Below are positions 35,436-43,154 of a stretch of 64,000 nt of DNA, piece by piece (positions within the stretch are counted from its first letter, which is position 1; each line of letters begins with the position of its first letter). A model generated the notes under the pieces. It saw only the letters and a list, made by a program, of their open reading frames with translations, was not told where the DNA came from and did not search any database. The stretch comes from Candidatus Hermodarchaeota archaeon (GTDB lineage Archaea > Asgardarchaeota > Hermodarchaeia > Hermodarchaeales > Hermodarchaeaceae), in contig JAEOUH010000069.1 of the NCBI GenBank assembly GCA_016839365.1, positions 1-64,000 on the forward strand, in the 5' to 3' direction. The translations under genes were made by a program, and so were the position numbers.

Positions 35436-36905
35436 GTGGACATGTCTCCCACACCCTCTCAACCCACCAACTGTGACACCGATTCCACACGATTTGACAC
35501 CCGACAGTATCAAGAACATATCCTCCGACGAATCAAGGAAAACCGGAACCATAACATCTTGGTAGAATTAGACTGTGGGCTAGGCAAACGCGTCCTCACC
35601 TACAAATTAGTCACCGAGCAGTTTCCACAAACCCGGTTCATCATCACAGTCAACTCGTCATCCTCACTTCAAGAAACCGCCCAATATCTGGAAAAAGAAT
35701 ACGGCGGTGTTGAAGGCTTAGGTATCCTGGCTCCCAACGTTCAAGGACCTCATCGTGAACAACTCTTGCGAGAATCTCGGGTAGTCTTGTGCACACCTCG
35801 AGTGCTAGCCAACATTCTTAAAAAAGGCAATCTGACGCCAACCAACTTCGACGGCTTGATGATCAACGAAGTAGACACTATCATTAGGCGGGTTGGACAG
35901 GAGCGGGTGCTTATCCAACCGTGGAGTTATCTCCTCGAATTCTTTAAAGACAATTGGATTATTGGGCTCAGCGGTACCCTTCGCGACGATCATGTAGTGT
36001 TCACTGAAGAGCAGCTCCAGATCCGTAATGAACTCCAAACCCTTGCAGTGTTTCTACCTAACGTCGAACTGATCAGCATGAACGAATTGGCCGACACTGA
36101 TTTGAGCGAGTTCATCAAACCCACAATCTTGGATGCGGTTCCAGTCACCAGTCCAGTGATTCGAGCCACCTCCCTGGTCATCGACGACCTCATCCAATCC
36201 ACCCGGGAAGAAATTCACCAAAGGGTTCGCGAAGAAACCGGTCAGTCGATAGGGGAACTTCCAGAATCCACACGTATTCTACATTTAATCCTCCACGAAC
36301 TCCCCATCTCAGAAGAACTCGCTCAAAAATACAGCGGACTCCTAATGACCCGGAAATATTTGTACGGCATGGCATCTAAAAGCTTCCGCCGCTACCTCCA
36401 CCACCCCACCCTCAAATCTAACATCGATGTTAACCGCATGATGCAGGATTGGCCTAAAATCACTCCCAAATCACTGAAAGCCCAAGAGCTTGCATTAAAC
36501 GCTGACAAAACCGTCATCCTTACCTCATACCTCAACGTCGTCAGTGAAATAGACAGCTTGCTCAAAGTGAGGGGAGTAAATACTTTTCAACTCACCGGAC
36601 GCACCCAAGACAAACAAGCAGTGCTATCACAATTCAAACAGGCCAAACCACCTGCCGCAGTCATTTTATCTCCGGTCGGTGAGCGTGACCTTGACTTACC
36701 CGATGCCGATTTGCTTATAATTTGTGATACCGTCAATACGACGAAAACGGTCTATCAGAAAATGAAGCGTAGCCGTGGTGGACGAGTTGTTTTCTTGGTG
36801 TATGCAGACACCTCAGAAGTGGAGAAACTCCGACGCCTCCTAGATAACATCATGGAGCGGTATCCCTGGTCATCACGACTCGGCGATATGAAAGATTTGC
36901 GCTAA
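35436..36905 (+). CDS. Degenerate SF2 (Hef/FANCM-like) helicase domain protein
   Basis: A 489-residue protein with an SF2 helicase layout: RQYQEHIL (Q-like motif), Walker A position VELDCGLGKR, Walker B position MINEVDT, motif III LSGTLRD and motif VI region YQKMKRSRGG. The layout resembles archaeal Hef, but key residues are altered: Walker A ends GKR rather than GKT, and the DExx Asp is Asn. No nuclease domain is present. It may bind nucleic acid without active unwinding. A start at ATG 35442 is also possible. Confidence 0.7.
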   Translation: MDMSPTPSQPTNCDTDSTRFDTRQYQEHILRRIKENRNHNILVELDCGLGKRVLTYKLVTEQFPQTRFIITVNSSSSLQETAQYLEKEYGGVEGLGILAPNVQGPHREQLLRESRVVLCTPRVLANILKKGNLTPTNFDGLMINEVDTIIRRVGQERVLIQPWSYLLEFFKDNWIIGLSGTLRDDHVVFTEEQLQIRNELQTLAVFLPNVELISMNELADTDLSEFIKPTILDAVPVTSPVIRATSLVIDDLIQSTREEIHQRVREETGQSIGELPESTRILHLILHELPISEELAQKYSGLLMTRKYLYGMASKSFRRYLHHPTLKSNIDVNRMMQDWPKITPKSLKAQELALNADKTVILTSYLNVVSEIDSLLKVRGVNTFQLTGRTQDKQAVLSQFKQAKPPAAVILSPVGERDLDLPDADLLIICDTVNTTKTVYQKMKRSRGGRVVFLVYADTSEVEKLRRLLDNIMERYPWSSRLGDMKDLR

Positions 36906-36930
36906 CAAAATACCCTGATATTGCCCTCCC

Positions 36931-37455
36931 CTACCAGGTCAGCCATCGAAACCAGACCATAAGGCTCACCATGATAATATAAACCAATACTACAAAATTC
37001 AGGCCCATCAGAAGAAGAAGTGAATTAACGATACTGCGAATATCAACGAGAAGAGAGGATAAAGTAGAGAAATACCCAAGAATGAAAGTTGTCCATTGGA
37101 TCCAAATTGCTGCCACCATGATAGACGCAATCGCACTTGCGAAGAACCATCGAGTATTTTGTGGGACATTCGTAGGATGCGAACAAACGCTGACCAATAC
37201 GCTACAAAGCCACGGTCCGAAGACAATAACACCAAAGGAAAGAGGAAAGTGAACCAGACTCAACTGGTTAAAAAACAGAAGCCCTCCCCCAGGTGTAGGA
37301 TAATATCCTATCCGAGTAATTAAGTCAAGTGAAATAATCATCTGGGCGAATACAATGATGAACTGTGTAGCTACAGCAACTGAGAGACCAACGAACACCA
37401 ATCGCCAAGCTAGATTACTGCCCAGGTATTCATCGTAATCGTATACAACACCCAA
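36931..37455 (-). CDS. Four-helix membrane protein (paralogue of the neighbour)
   Basis: A 174-residue protein with about four membrane helices. It resembles the next protein in layout: an acidic or basic head, a paired helix, a loop with GPW and HP, then two more helices. Unknown function. It is encoded 26 bases downstream of its relative, on the same strand. Confidence 0.55.
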   Translation of the reverse strand: MGVVYDYDEYLGSNLAWRLVFVGLSVAVATQFIIVFAQMIISLDLITRIGYYPTPGGGLLFFNQLSLVHFPLSFGVIVFGPWLCSVLVSVCSHPTNVPQNTRWFFASAIASIMVAAIWIQWTTFILGYFSTLSSLLVDIRSIVNSLLLLMGLNFVVLVYIIMVSLMVWFRWLTW

Positions 37456-37481
37456 ACATGTTCCCTCGCTCCAATCCTGTT

Positions 37482-37997
37482 CTAAGGGTTATTTAAAACC
37501 TCAGATACAGGCTTTAGCCACTTCCACCAAAAAACCACACTTATCCCAACAATGGTGAACCCCACGATCCCATAGAGGATAGATGTGGTGACCAACTCAA
37601 ACAACACAAATGGATCCGGTGGGTAAGGCCAGGTAACATGGTTGTATAACAGGATTAACTCTCCCCAACACATACCGATAAACGTCATAATCAAAAATCC
37701 CTGGCCTAGCCATTGCCAATACTGGGATCCGTATTTTGGATGTGTGCTGCCAAAAATCACAATCATACCAAACCATGGGCCAATAAGCGTGGTGATTATC
37801 AGAGTAAATATCAAACTGAAGAATTGCATAGTCCCACCAAACGACCAATTCGATAGGAGAAAAGCTTGGCGTGTCAATTCAAATAACACGATTTGACTCA
37901 CGATCAGGCATAGGCTAGCACTTGTTAGAATAATGAATCCCCACCGCCATGCCCGTTTTGAACCAGGATAAACTTCAACAGACTTTTTCAATTCCAT
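37482..37997 (-). CDS. Four-helix membrane protein
   Basis: A 171-residue protein with about four membrane helices, including GPWFGMIVIFGSTHPKYG between helices two and three, similar to GPWLCSVLVSVCSHP in its neighbour. ATG 37997 is chosen because GGAGAGG lies eight bases upstream; an upstream in-frame start (38051) has no such site. Function unknown. Confidence 0.6.
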   Translation of the reverse strand: MELKKSVEVYPGSKRAWRWGFIILTSASLCLIVSQIVLFELTRQAFLLSNWSFGGTMQFFSLIFTLIITTLIGPWFGMIVIFGSTHPKYGSQYWQWLGQGFLIMTFIGMCWGELILLYNHVTWPYPPDPFVLFELVTTSILYGIVGFTIVGISVVFWWKWLKPVSEVLNNP

Positions 37998-38112
37998 ACA
38001 TTTTCCTCTCCATAAAATAGTAACCAAGGCACCCAGAGGGCTTGTATCCAATTAATTCTTAGTATTACAAGGATTTAACAATTCAGAACAATGTTTCAAC
38101 TTGTGAAACTGA

Positions 38113-38736
38113 ATGACCACCCACAATCAGCATTCCAAAGAAGAATCAACAGCTCCTACGGTCTTTCCTGTCTACGTCTTTGAGAGAACTAGCAAATCAA
38201 TCTTCAACTATTGTCTCAACAAAGCCACAGGGTCATCTCCGCGTGAAGCCCTGGGCGTCGTTCTGGGCTTTCGTCGACAATGGCAGGGAGAGAAGTATAT
38301 CCGTATCACCGATTGGGCCACCGGACACGTAGAAGCCAGTATTGCCCATGCCCGGTTCACTCCAGAAGGTATCCTCGAATATCGGCTTACCCTGCACGAT
38401 CGGTATGGCAATAATCCCCATTCTCCTCGCGTCGTCGGCCTCTGGCACTCCCATCCCTTTGGTGGCGATCCGCAGTTCTCCTCAACGGATTTACGTACAT
38501 TCTTCAACACGCCTTTCTGTGCTGAGGGCAACGTCTTCTTTTTGATTGATCCCCTCAGCCGGATCTTCAAAGTGTATATGCTTCGACCACGGCCCGAACA
38601 GCCCGGCTTACAGCTAGAAAGGGTAGAATGGTGTACCTATCGTCCATCAGTCCCCGCTGGGGAACCAATGCTTCAGGATAACTCGCTAATCCATGAGGAG
38701 GAAATGCGTGATGACGAAGAAGCCCACACCGATTGA
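38113..38736 (+). CDS. JAB/MPN (JAMM) metallopeptidase, putative deubiquitinase-like
   Basis: A 207-residue JAB-domain protein. The zinc site is complete: Glu45 in PREALGVVLG, His112 and His114 in WHSHP, and Asp126 in FSSTD. Spacing between the HSH and Ser is eight residues, one more than the usual seven. Such enzymes cleave isopeptide or linear bonds after ubiquitin-like domains, or trim C-terminal tails. The C-terminal tail is acidic (HEEEMRDDEEAHTD). The gene overlaps the E1-like gene by 26 bases and faces the ubiquitin-like/E2 operon, which defines its probable substrate. Confidence 0.92.
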   Translation: MTTHNQHSKEESTAPTVFPVYVFERTSKSIFNYCLNKATGSSPREALGVVLGFRRQWQGEKYIRITDWATGHVEASIAHARFTPEGILEYRLTLHDRYGNNPHSPRVVGLWHSHPFGGDPQFSSTDLRTFFNTPFCAEGNVFFLIDPLSRIFKVYMLRPRPEQPGLQLERVEWCTYRPSVPAGEPMLQDNSLIHEEEMRDDEEAHTD

Positions 38737-39574
38737 TTTAGAGTATTTTGAGAAGGATCAGCATGATCGAACACGACGCTGGTTGGGGGCTACCAATCTT
38801 GAGGCCGTTCGTCAGTCAACGGTACTGATGGTGGGCGCAGGGGCAGTCGGGAATGAGGTCTGTAAGAATCTCGGCTTGTTAGGGGTTGGGAAAATCGTTT
38901 TGGTGGATCCCGATAAAGTGGCCGCCTCCAATTTGAACCGCTGTGTTTTCTTTCGTCCAGGAGACCACGATATTAAGTTCAAAGTCGATGCAGTGGCTGA
39001 GCGGCTCCCTGAACTCGCAACCGATACAGTGGTTGAACCACATGCCATACCGATACAGGTTGCACCGGACGAAGTGTGGGATGTTGACTTAGTGTTGGTC
39101 GGTGTTGACAACCATTATGCCCGCTACCTGCTGAATGCTAAAAATCTCAGCATCGAGCCACCCTTGCCAGTGATAAATGGGGCTATGGGAAAGGACTTCG
39201 TGTCAGTTGAAGTCCTCGCGCCACCAAAGACAGCGTGCTTGGTGTGTTCGTGGAGTAAAGACTTCGTCGATCATGTCATCACCAACGAAGTACGCACACG
39301 ATGTGATCCTTTCTTTGTTGACACTATGCCCCGATTTCCCATGATTAGTTTTGTTACCTCCGTTGTGGGCGCAGTGATGGCGTGGGAAGCCACAAAGATG
39401 CTTGCTGGATTACAGCAGTGGCGTCTAACGGGGCAATGGCAGGAGGGGCTCAAACCAGCACTTGGCCGGTTCATCCAATACGACTTACACAAGCATAAAT
39501 CCATGACAGGACCAATTATGGCAAATCCACGGTGTACAGAAATTTTCTGTCGCGATAAGCGGAAACATCTCTAA
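38711..39574 (+). CDS. E1-like (ThiF/UBA-type) adenylating enzyme
   Basis: A 287-residue enzyme. The Rossmann ATP loop is GAGAVG (42-47), Asp66 ends beta-2, and NLNR (74-77) supplies the adenylation Arg. Lys91 and Asp133 (GVDNHYAR) match other E1 catalytic positions. Cys176/Cys179 (CLVC) and Cys275/Cys280 may bind zinc. Cys198 (RTRCDPFF) is the best candidate for the thioester cysteine. ATG 38711 is nine bases after AGGAGG. It should adenylate and transfer the ubiquitin-like protein encoded at 42.6 kb. It lacks the extra domains of eukaryotic E1. Confidence 0.92.
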   Translation: MTKKPTPIDLEYFEKDQHDRTRRWLGATNLEAVRQSTVLMVGAGAVGNEVCKNLGLLGVGKIVLVDPDKVAASNLNRCVFFRPGDHDIKFKVDAVAERLPELATDTVVEPHAIPIQVAPDEVWDVDLVLVGVDNHYARYLLNAKNLSIEPPLPVINGAMGKDFVSVEVLAPPKTACLVCSWSKDFVDHVITNEVRTRCDPFFVDTMPRFPMISFVTSVVGAVMAWEATKMLAGLQQWRLTGQWQEGLKPALGRFIQYDLHKHKSMTGPIMANPRCTEIFCRDKRKHL

Positions 39575-39578
39575 CCCG

Positions 39579-41180
39579 TTAGATTAAACCAATGGTCTTC
39601 TGCCAGACCGTTGAAGTCGGTTTCTGATCAGCCCACAAGCGTAGGTTCAGAGTTACTTTGGGGGCTCCATTTGGCATAGGGAGGTTCATCCAAATATTCA
39701 CAGGGGAATCTAATCGAGGTGCGAAGGGTTCAATAGCCACTACCTGGTCCATAAGGCCGTCTGAAACGGTTGCTGTCATCACCATTTGGTCTAACGGATG
39801 GGCACTGCTTGGTTTTGGAATCAATGAGACCTTCAAGGGCAACGTACTCCCACGTGGGACAGCATCAGGGGCGTTAACCTCTAATTCTGCGGGGGCTTCT
39901 CTCAACCGGGCGGGAACCGATTCGGGGACACCCACCACTCGTTTTACTTTCCACCCGGTCTCAATCTTGGGCTCAGAACGCTCTCCCTTTTTTCCATCAA
40001 TGGCAACAGTATCAGAGTACCAACTGACTTTGAATTCTTGGCGGACGCGAGTATCCATCCAGTTTCCGATGATAAGGGGAATATGACGGTTTGTCACTCC
40101 TAACAATCCCATGGCCCCATGCCAGGTCGGATCAACAGGGATCCATTGACCCCGAATCCAAATTTCACTCCAAGCATGACGCTCCCAGGACTGCCCATTA
40201 TAAGCATAACCCGCTTCCAATCGGGCTGGTATTTTGTTCGCGCGACACAACGCCGCAAATAAAGCGGCATATTCAGTGCAATCACCAACCTGCTTTTCGA
40301 TAGCATAAGCTGCTCCTCTTTCATACTCTTGACGAACATACCGCATCTTCTTTGTAACTGCCCTCATCGCTGCTTGTGCAAATTGTATCGGTGTTGAATG
40401 ATCTTTAGCAATATCTCGGGCAAGATCTTTGATGAGGTGGTGGTGTGATTCTATGAAATTTTCTGGTTGGGTGAACTTAACGATATTGGATGGAAAGGCT
40501 GAGTTGCGAGTTTCTGGCGGAATATTATACCGTAGTGCGCGATTCCGAATGAGAGCTGTGTACCCACAGGTAAAGGCTTCTCCAACAGCAAGACTAGCTT
40601 GATGAAATCGTATCCATTGATTTCCGATTGTATCATTCTGTTGTTGTCCATCCTTCGGAGAGAACTGGATATCAAGTACCGTTTGCCGAGGAGGCAGCGA
40701 AGGCGGAGCAGCTATTATAACTCGAACATTGCTGATTCGAGCACGTGTAATGTTCTTCACAGTCGCTGAATAATTGACCCTGTGCACTACAATTGGTGGA
40801 TGTCCTCCTTCAAAGCGAAAGCATCCCATGACATAATGATCGTCGGGAGGTCCTCGATAGGGATACTTATCGATTGCGGCTTTGATGCGGGTTTCCTGCA
40901 ATGCAACAACGATTGTATAGAATCCAGACAGCAGATTTGCCGTCAGTGGCACACTAAATTCACCTGTATTAGTCTTACCAAAATGAAACGGGACCTTACT
41001 CACCATTCGCCCGAAGGGATCAATGATGTAGACGATCCCATTGTCAACCTTTACATTCGATTTTGCTTGACCCTTTCGTTTCAACTGAATAGAAATCCGT
41101 TGACCGGCTTTAACACTCGGAACACCATCTTGCCTCGTAGGGGCGATAATTTTCAAAGACACGGGAAGATTACTCGTCAT
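39579..41180 (-). CDS. Transglutaminase-like cysteine protease with N-terminal Ig-like domain
   Basis: A 533-residue protein without signal peptide. The N-terminal 110 residues look like a beta-sandwich (VKAGQRISIQLKRKGQ). The transglutaminase-like core has the triad Cys in VGDCTEYAALFAAL, His in RHAWSEIWI and Asp in VDPTWHG. A C-terminal beta domain follows. Transglutaminase-fold proteases recur near prokaryotic ubiquitin-like genes as putative processing or deconjugating enzymes. It is the last gene of the Ubl operon and overlaps the RING gene by 11 bases. Its stop lies five bases from the E1 gene's convergent stop. Confidence 0.88.
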   Translation of the reverse strand: MTSNLPVSLKIIAPTRQDGVPSVKAGQRISIQLKRKGQAKSNVKVDNGIVYIIDPFGRMVSKVPFHFGKTNTGEFSVPLTANLLSGFYTIVVALQETRIKAAIDKYPYRGPPDDHYVMGCFRFEGGHPPIVVHRVNYSATVKNITRARISNVRVIIAAPPSLPPRQTVLDIQFSPKDGQQQNDTIGNQWIRFHQASLAVGEAFTCGYTALIRNRALRYNIPPETRNSAFPSNIVKFTQPENFIESHHHLIKDLARDIAKDHSTPIQFAQAAMRAVTKKMRYVRQEYERGAAYAIEKQVGDCTEYAALFAALCRANKIPARLEAGYAYNGQSWERHAWSEIWIRGQWIPVDPTWHGAMGLLGVTNRHIPLIIGNWMDTRVRQEFKVSWYSDTVAIDGKKGERSEPKIETGWKVKRVVGVPESVPARLREAPAELEVNAPDAVPRGSTLPLKVSLIPKPSSAHPLDQMVMTATVSDGLMDQVVAIEPFAPRLDSPVNIWMNLPMPNGAPKVTLNLRLWADQKPTSTVWQKTIGLI

Positions 41181-41565
41181 TATCTCGACCTACTTGGTCG
41201 GCTTCAGAGCGGGATTCGATTCCTTCTTCTTCTGGAAGAATAACTACTTTTCCACCCAGTGGTTGAGGTGAGCGTCGGGGGACATCGCCCAATATTCTCA
41301 CAGATGTTCGTATCTCCGTAGGTTGGCTTCCTAAATCCAATCGGGGACCCAAAAACCGAGTAAAGTGTGGAGAGTGGGCTTCACCGCCACGAACGATTGC
41401 TCCGGGACAGGTGCCTTGCCCTGATTCTAAGAAGAGGGCACGACACGAAGGACAAATATAGCTACCACAGACTGTACAAATCCACCATTGGCTCCGTGCA
41501 TTTTCAAGTGAAACTTGAGTGGCACAAGCCGCACACCGCATTTGGGATGCACCATGTATACTCAT
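41170..41565 (-). CDS. RING-like zinc-binding protein (putative E3)
   Basis: A 131-residue protein. An N-terminal zinc domain has seven cysteines at 11, 14, 30, 33, 38, 41 and 53 in a cross-brace-compatible pattern. A disordered basic/acidic tail follows, carrying two SIM-like motifs, VRILGD (89-94) and VVILPEEE (107-114). The domain is homologous to that of the 153-residue protein in the SMC operon. By position it could be an E3 adaptor, like the small RING protein in the Caldiarchaeum ubiquitin cluster. ATG 41565 overlaps the previous stop (ATGA) and follows AAGGAG. Confidence 0.75.
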   Translation of the reverse strand: MSIHGASQMRCAACATQVSLENARSQWWICTVCGSYICPSCRALFLESGQGTCPGAIVRGGEAHSPHFTRFLGPRLDLGSQPTEIRTSVRILGDVPRRSPQPLGGKVVILPEEEGIESRSEADQVGRDNDE

Positions 41566-41780
41566 GATGGTCTCTCCTTAAGCTCACGTCGTTTCTTTTT
41601 ACCATGAATTCTAATGGAATAATAAGGCGAAAAGTTGGGAGGTCGTTCTTCTTCAAAAGGGATGTCTCTCTCTCGGAGAATCTGAATCCGGGTTTCCCTC
41701 TCAGATTCATTCGTTGATTTTTCAGGTTCTTCCTCATACTCGTCGGGGCTTTCTTTCTCCTCTGAAGGTGGATCCGACAT
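41562..41780 (-). CDS. Small acidic protein of the ubiquitin-like operon
   Basis: A 72-residue low-complexity protein: acidic and Ser/Pro-rich in the first half (EYEEEPEKSTNESERET), basic at the end (KKKRRELKERPS). It contains IQILRERD (32-39), a SIM-like hydrophobic core next to charged residues. ATG 41780 follows GAGGTG; GTG 41789 is an alternative. It lies between the E2-like and RING-like genes with overlaps, so it is a component of the same operon. No homologue recognised. Confidence 0.55.
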   Translation of the reverse strand: MSDPPSEEKESPDEYEEEPEKSTNESERETRIQILRERDIPFEEERPPNFSPYYSIRIHGKKKRRELKERPS

Positions 41781-41794
41781 AATTGACACCTCGT

Positions 41795-42547
41795 TTATCT
41801 CTCATCATCAAGAATCCGAACCGATGTACGTCTACTTGGTTTATCCAAAACGCGGGGCGCCCTTCGAACAGATTCCGCGCTTGATGATGAGGACTCAAGT
41901 ATGCGTACACGTCCCTGCCGTGAAGCCGCAGCTGGCCCATCCTTGTGCTGGGCTTCCCAGAGCTGATCAAGGGTTTCAACGATTCTGTCTGCATCTTGCT
42001 CATACCATGCCATAGCCGCCATATTTAGACCATGATCGGATTGAAACTGAGATGGTGGTTCTACTCGGTCTGGTTTTAACAATACAAAAAAGGGGAGATC
42101 TTCAAGGATACGATCTAATTCTCCACGAACCGAGTAGCAGGCATGTCCAGTCCCGCTCGCCGCCAGTCTGGGGTGATACAGGGGCGTTTCTGCTACAGGT
42201 CGAATGGCGCCTATGTTCTGAGGGTACTCTCGGGGCAAATCAAAGATGAATCGATGCTCATAACGTATGGCGCTTGTATCCTCAAGGTTTCTGGGTTTAC
42301 GAACGAAGCCGGGGAGATTACGCATAGTAAAGCGAATCCGTTTAAAAGCTCCATCGCGATATCGGGCGATGGTGGAAACGGTGAAATCGCGATTGCTCCA
42401 AGCTGTGTCTTCGCGGTGCGGAGGATCTGGATCCCACCCTCGTCGTCCAAAGAGATTGTTCATAGTGTCAAAAAATGTCTGAATCTGGGTTTCCACTCTG
42501 GCGTTAAACAGCTCAGTAGAGAATACTGGTCGGGTCACGATTATCAC
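41795..42547 (-). CDS. E2-like ubiquitin-conjugating-fold protein
   Basis: A 250-residue protein. Residues about 15-200 have the UBC layout: strand/helix start, FIFDLPREYPQ, then LYHPRLAASG (the HPN position; Asn is Arg), then GHACYS with the candidate catalytic Cys137, and a following long helix pair ending WYEQDADRIVETLDQLW. The C-terminal 40 residues are a flexible tail holding two SIM-like motifs, VRILESS (214-220) and VRILDDE (243-249). Loss of the HPN Asn, which helps isopeptide formation in canonical E2s, is a difference seen in other prokaryotic E2-like proteins. GTG start. Confidence 0.78.
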   Translation of the reverse strand: MIIVTRPVFSTELFNARVETQIQTFFDTMNNLFGRRGWDPDPPHREDTAWSNRDFTVSTIARYRDGAFKRIRFTMRNLPGFVRKPRNLEDTSAIRYEHRFIFDLPREYPQNIGAIRPVAETPLYHPRLAASGTGHACYSVRGELDRILEDLPFFVLLKPDRVEPPSQFQSDHGLNMAAMAWYEQDADRIVETLDQLWEAQHKDGPAAASRQGRVRILESSSSSAESVRRAPRVLDKPSRRTSVRILDDER

Positions 42548-42591
42548 CCTCAGTTCCTGTATTCGTCTCGGGTGTGTGAAGATTTTTTTTG

Positions 42592-42912
42592 TTATTGTCC
42601 GACTTCAGGGACTACATCGAGGAGGAAGAATTCATCATCGGTGATTTTTGGTTCTAGCTCCCCGAAGGTTATACCTGGACTTAGCCGGGTGGGTTCAGGG
42701 GCTTTACGGATGAGCACAAATTCTGCACGCTGGTCCCCGATTTTCGCTTTAGCCCAATCGTCAATACTGACGCCCTCATCACGGGCCTGGGTGACAAGAG
42801 TGCGGATGACTTCATCGACACGGGTATCTTCATCAATGCCGATTCGGAATTCCTTTTGACGGGGCTCAACATCGACGATGATTGAGCGCCAAAATCCTTC
42901 ATCTTTACTCAA
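42592..42912 (-). CDS. Ubiquitin-like beta-grasp protein (YukD-like) ending in Gly-Gln
   Basis: A 106-residue protein with a beta-grasp pattern: strands SIIVDVEP and EFRIGIDED, helix RVDEVIRTLVTQARDEG, then EFVLIRKA, LSPGITFGEL and EFFLLDVVPEV. It aligns with ubiquitin in this order. It ends PEVGQ, with one glycine before a terminal Gln and no diglycine, so a JAB peptidase could expose a single Gly. TTG 42912 follows AGGTGA by eight bases. First gene of the minus-strand operon. Confidence 0.78.
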   Translation of the reverse strand: MSKDEGFWRSIIVDVEPRQKEFRIGIDEDTRVDEVIRTLVTQARDEGVSIDDWAKAKIGDQRAEFVLIRKAPEPTRLSPGITFGELEPKITDDEFFLLDVVPEVGQ

Positions 42913-43154
42913 GACTGTTCACCTACAAAGGGAGGGTCACAGCACGCACTTTAACTTTACTCGAATCTTAGACGCAAGCTCGCCCTTCTTTAATCGTGAA
43001 AGAGAATAGGTCGGCTCAAAATCACAGACTGATGGCGCTTTGTCTTTGGTTGGTGTGAAAGTTTAAGAGTGATGGACTATTGTGACTTAATGTACTTGGG
43101 CAATACTGAACATGCTAGCTGCTCAGGATAATCCGCGGGAGTGCACTCGAGATA
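42913..43154. promoter_or_regulatory. Shared divergent promoter region of the Ubl operon and the SMC operon
   Basis: A 242-bp noncoding region separates the ubiquitin-like gene (minus strand) from the SMC gene (plus strand). No convincing TATA box could be fixed by eye; AT-rich patches lie near 42950 and 43065. Position alone argues for both operons being controlled from here. Confidence 0.5.

Noticed and set aside
38113..42912. Proteasome-type canonical eukaryote-like ubiquitin cluster
   Set aside because: The E1 is minimal, the Ubl lacks Gly-Gly and the E2 lacks HPN. The set is closer to divergent prokaryotic Ubl operons than to the canonical Asgard ubiquitin genes.
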